Below, in pieces: positions 3,971-6,188 of a DNA stretch of 6,188 nucleotides. The DNA comes from Lachnospiraceae bacterium (GTDB taxonomy: Bacteria > Bacillota_A > Clostridia > Lachnospirales > Lachnospiraceae). The notes beneath the pieces were generated by a model that worked only from the letters and a program-made list of their open reading frames with translations, had not been told where the DNA came from and searched no databases. A program made the position numbers and the translations under genes. How positions within the stretch are numbered: the first letter of the stretch is position 1; every line of letters begins with the position of its first letter. The DNA is taken from positions 1-6,188 of the forward strand of contig VSNT01000309.1 of the NCBI GenBank assembly GCA_009774465.1. Reading direction: 5' to 3'.

Positions 3971-4993
3971 TTGGGACGGAGAAACAAATCTTACTCGAAG
4001 GATCTACACCAACAGGCTTATGACCGTCTGACTGGTATGCAAGCCTTTGGGGAGAGCAAAAAGGCAGCGGTAGCAGCCGGCACAGAGAAGGATAAGATTT
4101 TTTCTTATAACACCTATAAAAGCTACTGGAAGCACACTAAGTATTTTATCAAATACATTAAGGAACATCATCCGGAGTGTACTACACTGAAGAGTGCGAG
4201 GAAATTTGTTAATGAATGGCTTCAGGTAAGAGCTGACCAGGGCCTTTCGGCCTGGACGGTGCAGCTGGAGGCAAAGGCCATGGGTAAACTTTATGGCATC
4301 CAGCCGGATGATGAGAATTATTTCAAGCCCCCCAAGCGGAATCGTGAAGACATTAAGCGGAGCCGCGGTGATCGGGTGAGGGATCGTCATTTCTCTAAAA
4401 CGAACAATGACGAGTTAATTAAATTCTGCCGTGGGACGGGCCTGCGCCGGTGCGAACTGGAGCAGCTGCGGGGCAAAGACATTGTTACCAGAAGCCAGAT
4501 CGAGAAGGAGATATCCCGTCTGGATGCTGTTCCGGCGGAGAGCCGGACACCGGCAGATGAAAAACGCTTTACAATGCTCCAGGATGCCCGCCTGTTTGAA
4601 GGGGAGTATTTTACCTTTGTGCGAAACGGGAAGGGCGGCAGGGAGCGTCTGAGTCCCATTATAGGCCAGAATATTGAGCAGATCGTCGACCGATTTAGAA
4701 ACACGCCGCCAGAGGAAAAGGTGTGGCAGCACATTCATAAGAGTGCGGACATCCATGGATACCGGGCTGAGTATGCTACTGCCATTTATAGATTACATGC
4801 CAGGGATATAAAGGAGATCCCTTTTGACAGGGTGAATCGGGGGACTGGCCGACGTTATCAGAGCGAGGTATACGTCTGTCGGAAGGATGAAGCCGGAAAG
4901 AAGTTGGATAAGTCGGCAATGTTGGTATGTAGTAAGGCCCTTGGCCATAATCGGATTAGCGTTGTAGCTGATAACTATATTAGGGGCCTGTGA
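3971..4993 (+). CDS. Tyrosine recombinase / integrase
   Basis: A 340-residue site-specific recombinase that cleaves and rejoins DNA through a phosphotyrosine intermediate. The N-terminal region (about 45-112) looks like a SAM-like core-binding domain (YNTYKSYWKHTKYFIKYIKE). The catalytic domain (about 140-340) has all expected residues: R159 in GTGLRRCEL, K221 in NGKGGRER, H262 and R265 in HGYRAEYA, H326 in LGHNR, and nucleophile Y336 in DNYIRGL, four residues before the end. Insertions about 173-210 and 277-315 make it longer than XerC/D. The TTG start is supported by GGAAGGGAG (3954-3962) 8 nt upstream. The next gene's ribosome binding site begins 2 nt after the stop, so they are co-transcribed. 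Being on a replicon with ParA, it may resolve multimers; integration of the element is equally possible. Confidence 0.92.
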   Translation: MGRRNKSYSKDLHQQAYDRLTGMQAFGESKKAAVAAGTEKDKIFSYNTYKSYWKHTKYFIKYIKEHHPECTTLKSARKFVNEWLQVRADQGLSAWTVQLEAKAMGKLYGIQPDDENYFKPPKRNREDIKRSRGDRVRDRHFSKTNNDELIKFCRGTGLRRCELEQLRGKDIVTRSQIEKEISRLDAVPAESRTPADEKRFTMLQDARLFEGEYFTFVRNGKGGRERLSPIIGQNIEQIVDRFRNTPPEEKVWQHIHKSADIHGYRAEYATAIYRLHARDIKEIPFDRVNRGTGRRYQSEVYVCRKDEAGKKLDKSAMLVCSKALGHNRISVVADNYIRGL

Positions 4994-5008
4994 TGGAGGT
5001 GAGCTGCC

Positions 5009-5773
5009 ATAAGCGAGTTTGTAAGAAAAACAGTGATGGGATACAAAGAGGTCCCTGGAGGTCAAACTGATCCGGAGTGTACTCATGTTATACTGACACT
5101 AAAGGAGTTCAACCAGATTCTTCAGGGAAAAGCAAGGGCGGAGCAAGAGGCCAGGACAACAAAATACAATGCAGAGAGAGAGCTTGAGAAGGTAAAGAGA
5201 GATGCGCGATACACGGCCCAGAAAGCCGCTGAGGAGGCCCGGCAGGTTGTGGAGGGGATACAGGGCGAGTTGGCTGCTGAAAGGGCAGAGAGCGCCCATC
5301 AGCGGTCGCTGAACGTCAATCTGCTGCGGATTGCCAAGGAGCGGGCTAATGCTGACAGAAAGCTGAAGCCAAAGAAAGAACATACTGGTTATTTCGTTGT
5401 TGTTTCAGAAGAGACAGAGCATCAGTACAAAGACGGGAACCGGCATTTGAAAAGAGTGGTACTTTGGAAGACGGTGATACAAAGCCCGTATGTGGTCGAT
5501 TTTTCAGTGGCTCAAGCACGTAAGCAAATCCTGGAGGAGTTGATCCTGGCGGATGATGCTGGATACCGGCTGATTGACAGACTTGGAATTAACGGGGTTT
5601 ACAATAAAGGGTATGGCAGCATGATCGAAGATAGAGAGTGGTGTGCGGAACCGGATAAGTATAATATCATGCTCAAGCCCCAATTTAGGGTAAATTTTAG
5701 ATCAGGGTATTGGGAGGTCATTTGTCTCCACACTAAGCCATTGGGCGTGGTTCCGAAGGATATGAGAGTCTGA
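5009..5773 (+). CDS. Coiled-coil accessory protein of unknown function, probable AUA start
   Basis: I place the start at an ATA codon at 5009. The near-ideal Shine-Dalgarno GGAGGTGAG (4995-5003) serves it, and no ATG, GTG or TTG is in frame within reach; the first standard starts are GTG 5033 and ATG 5036, which lack a ribosome binding site. From 5009 the product has 254 residues, from 5033 it has 246. After a short N-terminal part (GYKEVPGGQTDPECTHVILT) comes a long charged helix of about 90 residues rich in Ala, Glu, Lys and Arg, typical of a coiled coil. A basic KLKPKKEH linker leads to a globular C-terminal domain of about 130 residues starting GYFVVVSEETEH. There is no signal peptide or membrane segment. 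It is translationally linked to the recombinase, so a DNA-associated accessory role is plausible but not shown. I recall similar proteins next to recombinases in gut Clostridia elements, without known function. Confidence 0.75.
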   Translation: MSEFVRKTVMGYKEVPGGQTDPECTHVILTLKEFNQILQGKARAEQEARTTKYNAERELEKVKRDARYTAQKAAEEARQVVEGIQGELAAERAESAHQRSLNVNLLRIAKERANADRKLKPKKEHTGYFVVVSEETEHQYKDGNRHLKRVVLWKTVIQSPYVVDFSVAQARKQILEELILADDAGYRLIDRLGINGVYNKGYGSMIEDREWCAEPDKYNIMLKPQFRVNFRSGYWEVICLHTKPLGVVPKDMRV

Positions 5774-5806
5774 GAAAAATAGTTTGTCTGGGGGGATAAG
5801 TTTACG

Positions 5807-6085
5807 ATGGATATGGAGGAAGTATGGAAACCTATCAAGGGATATGAGGGCTTTTATGAAGTTAGCAGTTATTGGAGGGTGAGAAGTATTGACCGTTATG
5901 ATCGAAGGGGAATATTTTATAAAGGGCGGATTTTGAAGTTACGAAAATCGGAGATGTATAACGGACCAATTGTAAGGTTTAGTAGAGATGGAGTTCAGAA
6001 AGATAAGTGCCTTGGATACATAGTGGCTGATGCGTTTCGTGATAGTGAAAATTTACAAGAGATCATGGCGAATATGCCGGATTAA
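5807..6085 (+). CDS. Stand-alone NUMOD4 protein, lacks the HNH nuclease domain
   Basis: A 92-residue protein. Residues 5-30 (EVWKPIKGYEGFYEVSSYWR onward to VRSIDR) match the NUMOD4 DNA-binding module found at the N-terminus of phage and mobile-element HNH endonucleases. Residues 55-80 resemble the segment that usually leads into HNH (VRFSRDG, then GYIVADAF), but the protein stops before any NHIDG/HNH catalytic motif, and no such motif appears in the remaining 100 bp. It is therefore either a nuclease remnant or a small DNA-binding protein. ATG at 5807, with a G-rich ribosome binding site at 5790-5795 at a long 11-nt spacing. It lies 33 bp after the coiled-coil gene. Its lower GC than the recombinase suggests a separate origin. 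Confidence 0.7.
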   Translation: MDMEEVWKPIKGYEGFYEVSSYWRVRSIDRYDRRGIFYKGRILKLRKSEMYNGPIVRFSRDGVQKDKCLGYIVADAFRDSENLQEIMANMPD

Positions 6086-6131
6086 AAATAGCCTGTCCCG
6101 GGGACTTGTAAAAGCGTGTCGGACAGGCTAT
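6083..6131 (-). terminator. Hairpin with a U-tract on the - strand (terminator for a convergent gene)
   Basis: ATAGCCTGTCC (6088-6098) and GGACAGGCTAT (6121-6131) form a perfect 11-bp stem with a 22-nt loop. On the + strand it is followed by AATGATAG, with no U-tract. On the - strand it is followed by TTTTTAAT, so it best fits termination of a leftward transcript entering from beyond the window. It may also work weakly for the NUMOD4 gene, whose stop codon it overlaps. Confidence 0.6.
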
Positions 6132-6142
6132 AATGATAGAAA

Positions 6143-6163
6143 AATATAGGGAAAAACTATATT
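6143..6163. repeat. Short perfect inverted repeat near the window end
   Basis: AATATAG (6143-6149) and CTATATT (6157-6163) flank GGAAAAA. This is AT-rich and may be a small operator or chance. No gene is visible in 6132-6188. Confidence 0.3.
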
Positions 6164-6188
6164 GATAATAAACGCCTCCCCTATGGCC

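Noticed and set aside
4387..4756. Several 113-115 residue - strand frames and a 73-residue + frame within the recombinase
   Set aside because: They overlap the catalytic domain of a complete tyrosine recombinase and show no ribosome binding site or family motif.

Overview
The window looks like part of a mobile or extrachromosomal element (plasmid, plasmid-prophage or integrative element) from a gut-type Clostridia relative. Supporting signs are Bacillota-style Shine-Dalgarno sequences, TTG and GTG starts, strong TTGACA/TATAAT promoters, and moderately GC-rich genes separated by very AT-rich spacers. The genus is an inference. All recognisable genes lie on the + strand.

Layout. (1) 23-265: a small DUF5348-like accessory protein, then a 180-bp AT-rich spacer holding a terminator and a strong extended -10 promoter. 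(2) 445-1516: a partition pair, a ParA/Soj-type Walker ATPase and a small ribbon-helix-helix DNA-binding protein. (3) 1517-1563: two abutting palindromes, one with a 12-6-12 architecture. (4) 1597-3058: a lower-GC cargo module made of a membrane-anchored XRE-type regulator and two small exported beta-rich proteins of unknown function. (5) 3059-3970: about 900 bp without a convincing protein gene. It holds a terminator, a 47-nt near-perfect hairpin made of two operator-like dyads, a very strong promoter at 3308-3336, and then about 400-570 nt that look like a large, ornate, structured non-coding RNA. (6) 3971-6085: a complete tyrosine recombinase, a coiled-coil protein that probably starts at an AUA codon, and a stand-alone NUMOD4 protein lacking the HNH nuclease part. 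A hairpin at 6088-6131 is followed by a U-tract only on the - strand.

How it may work together (inference). ParA and the RHH protein would segregate the element and autoregulate. The recombinase would resolve multimers or integrate the element. The XRE-TM protein may control the exported proteins. The strongest candidate for something undescribed is the structured RNA starting near 3343. It has an 11-bp perfect long-range helix, a probable pseudoknot, and two pairs of internally repeated motifs each spaced about 45 nt apart. Its size and mobile-element setting recall the ROOL/GOLLD/ARRPOF group of large RNAs, but I cannot assign it to any known family from sequence alone. No obvious replication initiator is visible in the window.
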